Below, piece after piece: positions 1-8,115 of a DNA stretch of 64,000 bases. The stretch's first letter is position 1, and the number at the start of each line of letters is the position of its first letter. Below the pieces are notes generated by a model, which saw only the letters and a program-made list of their open reading frames with translations, did no database searches and was not told the origin of the DNA. This DNA is from Curvibacter sp. PD_MW3 (lineage in GTDB: Bacteria; Pseudomonadota; Gammaproteobacteria; Burkholderiales; Burkholderiaceae_C), in assembly GCA_002633085.1 (NCBI GenBank), contig NSIV01000006.1, positions 62,001 through 126,000 of the forward strand. The letters are read 5' to 3'. The position numbers and the translations under genes were made by a program.

Positions 1-1
1 T

Positions 2-244
2 GGCGTGCTGGTCACGCAGGGCCCCTACCGCTGGATCCGCCACCCGATGTACACCGCCTTCCTGCTCGGTGCCTGGGCGCTGGCCCGGACTGCCGTGCGC
101 GACGAGGCCTGGTTGGCCTGGTACGTGCTGACGCTGGTGCTGTGGCTCAAGTCGCGTTACGAGGAACGCTGGATGCTGGCACAACATCCGGGCTATGCCG
201 ACTACCGGCAGCAGACCAAACGCTTCGTTCCCTGGCTTTACTGA
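2..244 (+). CDS. isoprenylcysteine carboxyl methyltransferase-like protein, C-terminal part
   Basis: The open frame enters from the left edge, so only about 80 C-terminal residues are seen. The conserved block GPYRWIRHPMYTAFLL, followed by a hydrophobic segment, then a RYEERWML stretch and a terminal PGYADYRQQTKRFVPWLY, is typical of the ICMT/PEMT-like membrane methyltransferases (HPMY and the E...Y..Y elements bind SAM). These are small integral-membrane enzymes; the substrate in bacteria is usually unknown. The stop is at 242-244, eight bases from the convergent EamA gene. The family call is fairly safe, the substrate is not. Confidence 0.75.
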   Translation, partial: GVLVTQGPYRWIRHPMYTAFLLGAWALARTAVRDEAWLAWYVLTLVLWLKSRYEERWMLAQHPGYADYRQQTKRFVPWLY

Positions 245-251
245 TCGGCCG

Positions 252-1193
252 TCATGCGTTGCGGCGCGACTCGCGCCGGGCAATCCAGAGCGTGGATGCC
301 GAGATGACCAGGCCACCGATCAGCGTCGACTGACTGGGCTGGTCGGAGAACACCAGCCAGCCCATCAAGGTGGCCCAGACCAGGTCGAGAAACTTCAGCG
401 ACTGGGTGGCCGAGATGTCGGCCACGCCGTAGGCGCGCGTCAGGCAGTAGTGCGCGCCGCTGCCGAGCAGGCCGCACATCAGATAGCCGGCCCACTGTGC
501 CGGTGTCGGTGCCTGCCAGTGCAGCAAGGCCAGCGGCAGACTGAGCAGCGTGACGGTGATCGATTGCCACAGCACGATGACGCCGGCTTTCTCGTAGCGC
601 GTCAGTGCCTTGGTGATGAGAAAGGACGCCGCGAACACGGGCGCCGAGGCTAACATCACCAGGCTGTAGCTGCCGCTGCTGCCCGACAACCCGGGCGCCA
701 CCACGATCAACACGCCGCCGAAGCCGACCAGTGCAGCCAGCCAGCGTTCCCAGCGCATTGACTCGCGCAGGAACAGCCATGCGCCGAGCATGATGAAGAT
801 CGGCGTGGTGAAACCGATGGCCGTCATGTCGGCCAGCGAGATATGCGGCAAGGCCACGAACCACAAGCCCAGGGCTGCCGTGTGCACCAGACCGCGCACG
901 AACTGCCCGCCGATGTGCCGCGGTCGGTAGGCCGCCAGCCCGGAACGCCAGACCAGCGGCAACATGACGAGAAAGCCGCACAGGTAGCGCAGGAACTGCG
1001 ACTCGAAAGGGTCGAGCTGGGCCGTCAGGTAGCGCGACAGGGTGTTGAGCAGCACGAAGCAGATACCGGCCACCAGCGTCCAGAGCAGGCCCTGGACGGC
1101 CGGGTCCAACCGGCCGGCGCGGTGCCGCGTCAGCGCCAGGCGGCGTTCCCACGGACTGCGTTGTGATTTTCTGGAGGGCTCTCTGAGACGCAT
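252..1193 (-). CDS. EamA/DMT-superfamily membrane transporter
   Basis: 313 residues with about ten hydrophobic segments arranged as two EamA repeats, the usual size and layout of drug/metabolite (RhaT/YdcZ-like) permeases of the inner membrane. The first repeat starts near residue 35 (LLWTLVAGICFVLLN) and the second near residue 175 (LVMLASAPVFAASFLITKA). Such proteins export or import small metabolites; no substrate can be deduced. About 35 charged, Arg-rich residues precede the first membrane segment, so a slightly later start is possible. It runs convergently to the preceding methyltransferase fragment and codirectionally with hrpA, 143 bases downstream of hrpA. Confidence 0.8.
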   Translation of the reverse strand: MRLREPSRKSQRSPWERRLALTRHRAGRLDPAVQGLLWTLVAGICFVLLNTLSRYLTAQLDPFESQFLRYLCGFLVMLPLVWRSGLAAYRPRHIGGQFVRGLVHTAALGLWFVALPHISLADMTAIGFTTPIFIMLGAWLFLRESMRWERWLAALVGFGGVLIVVAPGLSGSSGSYSLVMLASAPVFAASFLITKALTRYEKAGVIVLWQSITVTLLSLPLALLHWQAPTPAQWAGYLMCGLLGSGAHYCLTRAYGVADISATQSLKFLDLVWATLMGWLVFSDQPSQSTLIGGLVISASTLWIARRESRRNA

Positions 1194-1324
1194 CGGCCCA
1201 GTTTAGTAGGCACGCATACGAATCGTGCGTCGCATCAGGGACTGGGCGAGGTCTAGCTGTTCAGCTGCTGCCAGGCTTTGTAGTTCCGGCATCACATGGC
1301 CAGAGGCCCTATGAGCCTTCACTG

Positions 1325-1364
1325 AAAGGCATGGTCTCAGCTGACCAGCTGAGACCATGCCTTT
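1325..1364. repeat. perfect 19-bp inverted repeat with a 2-bp centre at the 3' end of hrpA
   Basis: Positions 1325-1343 and 1346-1364 are exact reverse complements separated by two bases (AC on the plus strand). The hrpA stop codon (1337-1339) lies inside the left arm, and the last nine sense codons lie in the right arm and centre. A hairpin this strong could end or stabilise the hrpA transcript, but no T-run follows in the hrpA direction, so it is not a standard intrinsic terminator. The near-zero loop suggests a small inverted duplication. Confidence 0.85.
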
Positions 1365-4300
1365 TCCAGCCGTTTGATGCTGATCGGCTGCGGCGTGCGC
1401 AGTTCCTGGGCGAAGAAGCTCACGCGCAGTTCCTCCAGCAGCCAGCGGAACTCCTGCAGGCGTTCGTCCATCACGCCCTTGCGCTCGGCCACCAGGCGCC
1501 AGTAGCGTTGCTCCTGCGGCCGCAGTTCGGCCAGGCGGCTGGCGTCGCGTGCCGGGTCGGCGCGGTACTTGTCCAGCCGCAGGGTGATGGCCTTCAGGTA
1601 GCGCGCGAAGTGCTGCAGCTGCGGCCACGGCGTGAGCGCAATGAAGCGTTTGGGCATCAGGCGCTGCAGCTGCTGGGTGCAGTCGGTCGTCGCCTCCGGC
1701 GCGTTTTTGGTGTCCTTGATCTTGCGTGCCGCCACTGCGTACTCGGCCAGGATCACGCCCGTCAGGCGCGCCACCTCGTTGGCGATCAGCGTCAGGCGCC
1801 CGCGCCCTTCGTCCAGTCGGCGCTTGAAGTCGAACTCATCGGCCGGCAAGGGGTCGAGCAGGAAAGCACGGTCGAGCGCCACGTCGATGATCTGCTGGCG
1901 CAACTCTTCCAGGGTGCCGAGCGCCATGTAGGCCACCGCCATCTTCTGCAGGTCCGGGATGTTCTTTTCCAGGTACTTGAGCGCGTCCTTGATCTGCAGC
2001 GCAAACAGGCGGCGCAGGCCGGCACGGTGTTTGGCAGCAGCCACCTCGGGCTCGTCGAACACCTCGATGCTGACCGCATCGCCCTGGTCGATCAGCGCCG
2101 GGAAGCCGATCAGCGTCTGCCCGCCCTTGCGGATCTCCATCAGCTCCGGCAGTTCGCCGAAAGTCCAGGCGGTGTAGCGCTGTTCGGCCGGCGCGGCGGG
2201 TTTGGCTGCCGCTGTTTTTGCTCCTTTTTCAGGAGCGCGCTGCACAGTATTCACATGGGCTGGAGCCTGATTTTGCTCTGAACCTGGAGTGACCGGACTG
2301 GCCAGCTTCAAGCCGGCCAGGGCCTGGAAAGCGCCGCGCGCCTGGGCACCGAGCTCGGCCTTCAAGGCGCCGAGGTTGCGCCCGGTGCCGAGCTGGCGGC
2401 CGTGCTCGTCCACCACGCGGAAGTTCATGAACAGGTGCGGCGCCAACATGTCGAGCTTGAAGTCGGCGCGCTTGACGTCGAGGCTGGTGATGTCGCGTAC
2501 CTGCTTCAGCAAGGCGTCGGTCAGGCCGCCATGGCCGAAGGCCTCTGGCGAGCCCAGGGTTTCGGTCAGCCGGGTCGCCGACTCCGGCAGCGGCACGAAG
2601 CGGCTGCGCGGCTTTTGCGGCAGGCTTTTCAGCAGCGCCTGGATCTTGTCTTTCAGCATGCCGGGCACCAGCCACTCGCAGCGCTCCTCGTTGACCTGGT
2701 TCAGCACGAACAGCGGCACGGTGACGGTCAGGCCGTCCTTGGGGTCGCCCGGCTCGTGCAGGTAGGTGGCGGCGCAGTCCACGCCGCCCAGGCGGATGGT
2801 CTTGGGGAAGGCGCTGGTGGTGATGCCGGCTGCCTCGTGCCGCATCAGCTCCTCGCGCGTGAGCAGCAGGAGTTGCGAATTCTTTTTGCTTTCCTCGCGG
2901 TACCAGCGTTCGCACTCATAACCACTGCAAACCGTGGCCGGCAGCTGCTGGTCGTAAAAGGCGTAAATCAGCTCATCGTCCACCAGCACGTCCTGCCGGC
3001 GCGACTTGTGTTCCAGCTCCTCCACCTGGCGCACCAGCTTCTGATTGGCAGCCAGGAACGGCAGCTTGGTTTCCCACTCGCCGTCCACCAGCGCTTCGCG
3101 GATGAAGATCTCGCGTGCCGAGCGCGGGTCGACCCGGCCAAAGTTGGTGCGCCGGCCGCTGTAGACCACGATGCCGTACAGCGTGGCGCGCTCCAACGCC
3201 ACCACCTCGGCCGCCTTCTTCTCCCAGTGCGGGTCGAGCAACTGCTTCTTAAGAATGTGGCCGGCCACCTGCTCGATCCACTGCGGTTCGATGGCGGCAA
3301 TGCCACGGCCGAACAGGCGCGTGGTTTCCACCAGTTCGGCCACCACGATCCAGCGGCCGGGTTTCTTGCTCAGGTGCGCGCCGGGGTGGCGGTGGAACTT
3401 GATACCACGCGCCCCCAGATATTCGCCCGAAGCAGCTTCTTCCTCCAGCTTGCAGCCGACGTTGCCCAGCAGGCCGGACAACATGGAGAGGTGAATCTGC
3501 TCGTAGCTTGCAGGCACGGTGTTGAGCCGCCATTTGTGTTCGGCCACCACCGTGTGCAGCTGGCTGTGGATGTCGCGCCATTCGCGCACCCGGCGGATGT
3601 TGACGAAGTTCTGCCGCAGCAGCTGCTCGTACTGGCGGTTGCTCAGCTTGTGCGTGCCGGCCGCACCGGCCGGGTGCGCGTGCTTGTCGCCCCGGGCGTC
3701 GTGGATCCATTTCCACAGCTTGAGGTAACCGGTGAACTCGCTCTTCTCGTCGTCGAACTTGGCGTGCGCCTGGTCGGCCTGGGCCTGTGCCTCCATCGGG
3801 CGGTCGCGCACGTCCTGCACCGACAGGGCCGAGGCGATCACCAGCACCTCGTCCAGTGCCTGGCGGCTTCTGGCCTCCAGAATCATGCGGCCGACACGCG
3901 GGTCCAGCGGCAGGCGGGCCAGTTCCTGGCCCAGCGGCGTCAGCTCGTTGCTCTCGTCCACGGCACCGAGTTCGGCCAGCAGCTGGTAGCCATCGGCAAT
4001 GGCGCGGCCGGAAGGCGCTTCGATGAAAGGAAAGTCCTCCACCACACCGAGGTGCAGCGACTTCATGCGCAGGATGACACCGGCCAGCGAGGAACGCAGG
4101 ATCTCCGGGTCGGTGAAACGGGCACGGCCGGCGAAGTCTTTTTCGTCGTAGAGGCGGATGCAGATGCCGTTGGCCACACGGCCGCAGCGGCCGGCGCGCT
4201 GGTTGGCGGCGGCCTGGCTGATTGGCTCGACCAGCAACTGCTCTACCTTGCTACGAAAACTGTAGCGCTTCACGCGCGCCGTACCGGCGTCAATGACGTA

Positions 4301-5266
4301 CCGGATGCCCGGCACCGTGAGTGAGGTTTCGGCCACGTTGGTGGCCAGCACGATGCGTCGGCCGTTGTGGCTGTCAAAAATACGGTCCTGCTCGGCCTGG
4401 CTCAGGCGCGCGAACAGCGGCAGCACTTCGGCGTTGCGTGTCACGGCCTGGTGGCTCAGGTGGCGGCGCAAATGGTCGGCCGCCTCGCGAATTTCACGCT
4501 CGCCGGGCAGGAAAACCAGAATGTCGCCCGCGGCATGACCGGTCCAGAGTTCGTCCACCGCACTGGCGATGGCGTCGTTGAGGTCGAATTCACGACTCTC
4601 TTCAAATGGCCGCCAGCGCTGCTCTACTGGGAAGGTGCGGCCCGAGACCATGATTACCGGTGCCGGGCCCTTGCTACTTGCAAAGTGCTGGGCGAAACGG
4701 TCGGCGTCGATGGTGGCCGAGGTGACGACGATCTTCAGGTCCGGCCGGCGCGGCAGGATCTGGCGCAGGTAGCCGAGCAGGAAGTCGATGTTGAGGCTGC
4801 GCTCGTGCGCTTCGTCGATGATGATCGTGTCGTAGGCCTGCAGCAGCGGATCCGTCTGCGTCTCGGCCAGCAGGATGCCGTCGGTCATCAGCTTGACCGA
4901 GGCGTCCTTGCTCAGGCGGTCCTGGAAACGCACCTTGTAGCCCACCACCTCGCCCAGCGGCGTCTGCAGCTCTTCGGCAATGCGTTTGGCCACTGATGAA
5001 GCGGCAATACGGCGCGGCTGGGTGTGGCCAATGAGTTTGGCGCGCGTGCCGGCCGGGTAGTTCAGCTTGCCCCGGCCCATGGCCAGGGCGATCTTGGGCA
5101 GCTGCGTGGTTTTGCCCGAACCGGTTTCGCCGCAGACGATGATGACCTGGTGCTTTTCCAGCGCGGCCGTGATCTCGTCGCGTTTAGCCGACACCGGCAG
5201 CGATTCGGGGAACTCGATTTTCAGGGGAACGGGACTCAAGGCGCTAACTTCATGGAGAATTGCCAA
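1337..5266 (-). CDS. hrpA: ATP-dependent RNA helicase HrpA (DEAH box)
   Basis: 1309 residues, close to the roughly 1300 of E. coli HrpA. Walker A GETGSGKTT is at residues 46-54, the DEAH motif is within IIIDEAHERS near residue 150, and the helicase C-terminal, HA2, OB and long C-terminal domains follow in the expected order. HrpA unwinds RNA and is implicated in mRNA processing and rescue of stalled ribosomes in the cytoplasm. No ATG exists near the 5' end; the frame opens with TTG at 5266, and a second TTG at 5239 is an alternative. A linker (bases 2213-2280) appears to be an inserted repeat. The gene is divergent from argA, 49 bases away. Confidence 0.95.
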   Translation of the reverse strand: MAILHEVSALSPVPLKIEFPESLPVSAKRDEITAALEKHQVIIVCGETGSGKTTQLPKIALAMGRGKLNYPAGTRAKLIGHTQPRRIAASSVAKRIAEELQTPLGEVVGYKVRFQDRLSKDASVKLMTDGILLAETQTDPLLQAYDTIIIDEAHERSLNIDFLLGYLRQILPRRPDLKIVVTSATIDADRFAQHFASSKGPAPVIMVSGRTFPVEQRWRPFEESREFDLNDAIASAVDELWTGHAAGDILVFLPGEREIREAADHLRRHLSHQAVTRNAEVLPLFARLSQAEQDRIFDSHNGRRIVLATNVAETSLTVPGIRYVIDAGTARVKRYSFRSKVEQLLVEPISQAAANQRAGRCGRVANGICIRLYDEKDFAGRARFTDPEILRSSLAGVILRMKSLHLGVVEDFPFIEAPSGRAIADGYQLLAELGAVDESNELTPLGQELARLPLDPRVGRMILEARSRQALDEVLVIASALSVQDVRDRPMEAQAQADQAHAKFDDEKSEFTGYLKLWKWIHDARGDKHAHPAGAAGTHKLSNRQYEQLLRQNFVNIRRVREWRDIHSQLHTVVAEHKWRLNTVPASYEQIHLSMLSGLLGNVGCKLEEEAASGEYLGARGIKFHRHPGAHLSKKPGRWIVVAELVETTRLFGRGIAAIEPQWIEQVAGHILKKQLLDPHWEKKAAEVVALERATLYGIVVYSGRRTNFGRVDPRSAREIFIREALVDGEWETKLPFLAANQKLVRQVEELEHKSRRQDVLVDDELIYAFYDQQLPATVCSGYECERWYREESKKNSQLLLLTREELMRHEAAGITTSAFPKTIRLGGVDCAATYLHEPGDPKDGLTVTVPLFVLNQVNEERCEWLVPGMLKDKIQALLKSLPQKPRSRFVPLPESATRLTETLGSPEAFGHGGLTDALLKQVRDITSLDVKRADFKLDMLAPHLFMNFRVVDEHGRQLGTGRNLGALKAELGAQARGAFQALAGLKLASPVTPGSEQNQAPAHVNTVQRAPEKGAKTAAAKPAAPAEQRYTAWTFGELPELMEIRKGGQTLIGFPALIDQGDAVSIEVFDEPEVAAAKHRAGLRRLFALQIKDALKYLEKNIPDLQKMAVAYMALGTLEELRQQIIDVALDRAFLLDPLPADEFDFKRRLDEGRGRLTLIANEVARLTGVILAEYAVAARKIKDTKNAPEATTDCTQQLQRLMPKRFIALTPWPQLQHFARYLKAITLRLDKYRADPARDASRLAELRPQEQRYWRLVAERKGVMDERLQEFRWLLEELRVSFFAQELRTPQPISIKRLEKAWSQLVS
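2213..2280. repeat. possible short dispersed repeat (type A) inside the hrpA linker
   Basis: This plus-strand segment contains a GCTCC...GGAGC hairpin, then GCGC, then GGGCTGGAGCCTGATTTT. The layout resembles the type A repeats at 38733, 44740 and 16443 (hairpin, CGC, AAGGGC, GCC-ATTTT). Read in the hrpA frame it encodes a low-complexity linker rich in Q, A, K and E between conserved domains. The match is by layout rather than by long identity, so confidence is moderate to low. Confidence 0.4.
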
Positions 5267-5271
5267 TTATC

Positions 5272-5289
5272 CCAGTCTCACCAGACTGG
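5272..5289. promoter_or_regulatory. 7-bp inverted repeat in the hrpA-argA divergent gap
   Basis: CCAGTCT (5272-5278) and AGACTGG (5283-5289), separated by four bases, sit in the 49-base gap between the divergent starts of hrpA and argA. It could be an operator shared by both genes or a leader hairpin. It does not resemble the AT-rich ArgR box. The symmetry is certain, the function is not. Confidence 0.4.
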
Positions 5290-5315
5290 TTCGCCCTTTT
5301 CTCTTTCAAGCGCGC

Positions 5316-6662
5316 ATGTCCACCGTTTTTAACTTCACCTTTGTGCCCTGGTTTCGCTCGGTCGCGCCCTACATCCACATGCACCGCGGCAAGACTTTCG
5401 TGGTGGGCGTGTGTGGCGAGGCCATTGCCGCCGGCAAGCTGCACCACATTGCGCAGGACCTGGCGCTGATCCAGAGCATGGGCGTGAAGATCGTGCTGGT
5501 GCACGGCTTTCGCCCCCAGGTGAACGAGCAGCTCAAGGCCAAGGGCCATGCGCCGAAGTACTCGCACGGCATGCGCATCACTGACGAAATTGCGCTCGAC
5601 TGCGCGCAGGAAGCCGCCGGCCAGCTGCGTTACGAGATCGAGGCCGCCTTCAGCCAGGGCCTGCCGAATACGCCGATGGCCGGTGCCACGGTGCGCGTGA
5701 TCTCGGGCAACTTCATCACGGCGCGCCCGGTGGGCATCGTCGACGGTGTGGACTTCCAGCATTCGGGCCTGGTGCGCAAGGTGGACGTGGCCGGCATCAG
5801 CCGCACGCTGGACATGGGTGCCATGGTGCTGCTCTCGCCCTTCGGTTTTTCCCCCACCGGCGAGGCCTTCAACCTGACCATGGAAGAAGTCGCCACCAGT
5901 GTGGCGACGGCGCTGCAGGCCGACAAGCTGATCTTCGTCTCCGAAATCCCGGGTATCCGTATCCGCGCCGGCGAGCCCGAGAGCGAAGACAACCCGATCG
6001 ACACCGAGCTGCCGCTGGCCGCCGCCGAGAAGTTGCTGAGCGCGCTGCCCAACGCCAAGCTGCCCACCGACACCGCCTTCTACCTGCAGCACTGCGTCAA
6101 GGCCTGCAAGGCCGGCGTGGAACGCAGCCACATCATCCCGTTCGCAGTGGACGGCGCGCTGCTGCTGGAAGTCTATGTGCACGACGGCATCGGCACTATG
6201 GTGGTGGACGAAAAGCTGGAGGAATTGCGCGAGGCAACGCCGGACGACGTGGGCGGCATCCTGCAGCTGATCGAGCCGTTCGAAAAAGACGGCACCCTGG
6301 TCAAGCGCAGCCGCACCGAGATCGAACGCGACATCGGCAACTACACCATCATCGAGCACGACGGCGTGATCTTCGCCTGCGCCGCGCTCTACCCCTACCC
6401 CGAGGCCAAAACCGCCGAGATGGCGGCGTTGACCGTCTCGCCCGACGTACAAGGCCAGGGCGACGGCGAAAAGGTGCTGAAGCGGGTCGAGCAGCGCGCC
6501 CGTGCCATGGGGCTGGAGAGCATCTTCGTGCTCACCACCCGCACCATGCACTGGTTCCTCAAGCGCGGCTTCCAGAGCGTGGACCCGGACTGGCTGCCCG
6601 AGGCGCGCAAGCGCAAGTACAACTGGGACCGCAAGTCCCAGGTGCTGGTCAAGAAACTCTGA
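5316..6662 (+). CDS. argA: amino-acid N-acetyltransferase (N-acetylglutamate synthase)
   Basis: 448 residues, matching the classical ArgA of about 440. An N-terminal amino acid kinase domain (residues about 20-290; KTFVVGVCGEAI, then IVLVHGFRPQVN) is followed by a C-terminal GNAT domain (about 300-448; LTVSPDVQGQGDGEKVL is the acetyl-CoA loop). It makes N-acetylglutamate from glutamate and acetyl-CoA, the first step of arginine biosynthesis, and is normally feedback-inhibited by arginine. The frame is open upstream, but ATG 5316 (MSTVFNFTFVPWFRSVAPYI) matches the family N-terminus; earlier starts would overlap hrpA. Confidence 0.95.
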   Translation: MSTVFNFTFVPWFRSVAPYIHMHRGKTFVVGVCGEAIAAGKLHHIAQDLALIQSMGVKIVLVHGFRPQVNEQLKAKGHAPKYSHGMRITDEIALDCAQEAAGQLRYEIEAAFSQGLPNTPMAGATVRVISGNFITARPVGIVDGVDFQHSGLVRKVDVAGISRTLDMGAMVLLSPFGFSPTGEAFNLTMEEVATSVATALQADKLIFVSEIPGIRIRAGEPESEDNPIDTELPLAAAEKLLSALPNAKLPTDTAFYLQHCVKACKAGVERSHIIPFAVDGALLLEVYVHDGIGTMVVDEKLEELREATPDDVGGILQLIEPFEKDGTLVKRSRTEIERDIGNYTIIEHDGVIFACAALYPYPEAKTAEMAALTVSPDVQGQGDGEKVLKRVEQRARAMGLESIFVLTTRTMHWFLKRGFQSVDPDWLPEARKRKYNWDRKSQVLVKKL

Positions 6663-6663
6663 T

Positions 6664-7566
6664 TCAGCGCGCCAGCCAACGGCTGGCCAGTCGGGCAACC
6701 TCAGCATGCACGCCGTCGCGTTGGGCCGGTGTGAGGCTCTGCGCCCCTGTCAGGTAGCTGGCTACGAGCAGCGGTGCACGGCCTTCGGCGGGCCAGGCGA
6801 TGCCCACATCGTTGCGGGTACCCAGGTCGCCCGAACCGGTCTTGTCACCCACGACCCAGCCGTTCGGGAAACCTGCGCGCAAGGCGTGGTCCCCGGTCAG
6901 GTTGCCCCGGAGCCAGGCCAGCAACTGTGCACGCGACGCCGTTCCCAGCGCCGACCCCAGTAACAGCTTGTCCATCGTGGCCAGCATGGCTTGTGGAGTG
7001 GTCGTGTCGCGCGGGTCACCCGGCAGAGCCGAGTTGAGTTCGGTCTCGTAGCGGTCCAGCCGCGTCTGCGTATCGCCCAGGCTGCGCAACCAGGCCGTGA
7101 GCGCTTGGGGGCCGCCGTGACGACCCAGCAGCAAATTGGCAGCCGTGTTGTCGCTGATCACCAGCGTGGCATCGCAGAGCTGCGCCACCGTCATGCCCTC
7201 ACCCCGGGCGCCACCTTCGGCATGCGGTGCTGTGCGCGGCGAATGCGCCACCAGCACCGAGGCCGGATAGAGCACGCGCCGCTCCAAGCCTTCGGCGCCC
7301 TGCTCCACCCGATGCAGCACGTAGGCTGCGAGCAGGAGCTTGAAGGTGCTGCACAGGGGAAACAATTCGTCCGCACGGTACAGCAGCTGGGCGCCGCGGC
7401 CCGTATCGCGAATAGCCACGCCTAGGCGCCCACCGCTGCGCGCCTCCAGCTCCTGCAGGGCGCGTGTCCATTCGCTGGTGCGTTGCGCCTGTGGCTCCAT
7501 GGGGGTTGCGGCGCTGGCCGTCAGTCCCCAAGCCCCGAGAGCCATCAGACAGTTTCGTCGATACAT
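6664..7566 (-). CDS. class A (serine) beta-lactamase
   Basis: 300 residues with a hydrophobic N-terminal export signal ending near ASAATP. All class A motifs are present: STFK at 73-76 (catalytic Ser73), SDN at 138-140, ETELN at 174-178 (Glu174 corresponds to Ambler E166) and KTGSG at 242-246. Cys72 directly before the catalytic Ser, and a Ser after KTG, recall CTX-M and carbapenemase subgroups, but spectrum cannot be read from motifs. It hydrolyses beta-lactams in the periplasm. ATG 7566 is chosen because residues upstream in the frame are not signal-like. No AmpR-type regulator lies beside it. The stop abuts convergent argA. Confidence 0.92.
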   Translation of the reverse strand: MYRRNCLMALGAWGLTASAATPMEPQAQRTSEWTRALQELEARSGGRLGVAIRDTGRGAQLLYRADELFPLCSTFKLLLAAYVLHRVEQGAEGLERRVLYPASVLVAHSPRTAPHAEGGARGEGMTVAQLCDATLVISDNTAANLLLGRHGGPQALTAWLRSLGDTQTRLDRYETELNSALPGDPRDTTTPQAMLATMDKLLLGSALGTASRAQLLAWLRGNLTGDHALRAGFPNGWVVGDKTGSGDLGTRNDVGIAWPAEGRAPLLVASYLTGAQSLTPAQRDGVHAEVARLASRWLAR

Positions 7567-7612
7567 TGTTTTTCCATGTCCGTGTTGTCTGATTTCAACC
7601 CAGCGCAGCCGC

Positions 7613-8104
7613 TCAGCCCTTGACACGCTCGAAGCGCTGCTCCAGCACTTCGCTGCCCCATTGCTGTCCCGGCTGCTGCTGCACCAGGTCAAAGCCATGT
7701 TTTTCATACAGATGGCGCGCCGCCTGCAGACCATCGAAGGTCCAAAGGTAAGTCTTGCGGTAGCCATGCGCATCGCAGAAAGCCATGGCCTCGGTCAGCA
7801 AGCGGCTGCCGGCGCCCGTTCCGCGCAAGCGCTCCGACGTGATGAACCAGCGCAGGTGGGCACCATCCGTCTCGGCATGCACACCATCGATCACGATGGC
7901 GCCTTCCACCTGGCCATCGAGCAACGCCAGCCACAGGCCATCGCGCGCATCGTTGTAGCGCTCACAGAAGGCAGCCAGTTCGCGCGCCACTTTGCTCTCG
8001 AAGTACACCCCGAAGCCGGTGTGCACGGCATAGAAACGCGCATGCAGCTCGGTGATACGGCCGATGCAGCCCGGCAGATACCCACGGTGCACGGTCAGCT
8101 CCAT
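7613..8104 (-). CDS. GNAT-family N-acetyltransferase
   Basis: 163 residues. The acetyl-CoA binding loop RGTGAG is at 94-99, preceded by the beta strand LRWFIT and followed by an alpha helix and the YLWTFDGLQAARHLYEKHGF stretch typical of GNAT C-terminal halves. It resembles the acetyltransferase half of MarR-GNAT fusion proteins but has no winged-helix domain. Acceptor substrate unknown. It lies between the beta-lactamase and the DapA-like gene on the same strand, 11 bases from the latter, so the two may be cotranscribed. Confidence 0.85.
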   Translation of the reverse strand: MELTVHRGYLPGCIGRITELHARFYAVHTGFGVYFESKVARELAAFCERYNDARDGLWLALLDGQVEGAIVIDGVHAETDGAHLRWFITSERLRGTGAGSRLLTEAMAFCDAHGYRKTYLWTFDGLQAARHLYEKHGFDLVQQQPGQQWGSEVLEQRFERVKG

Positions 8105-8115
8105 AGCTCGCAGCC

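Noticed and set aside
1325..1364. Reading the palindrome as an intrinsic terminator
   Set aside because: No T-run follows on either strand, so it is listed as an inverted repeat only.
1203..1628. Minus-strand open frame between the EamA gene and hrpA
   Set aside because: Mostly overlaps the conserved hrpA C-terminus; the nonoverlapping part is short and has no ribosome site or family.
2402..4324. Plus-strand open frame of 640 codons antisense to hrpA
   Set aside because: It mirrors the conserved helicase on the other strand, has His/Gln/Val-rich composition typical of GC-rich shadow frames, and shows no domain.
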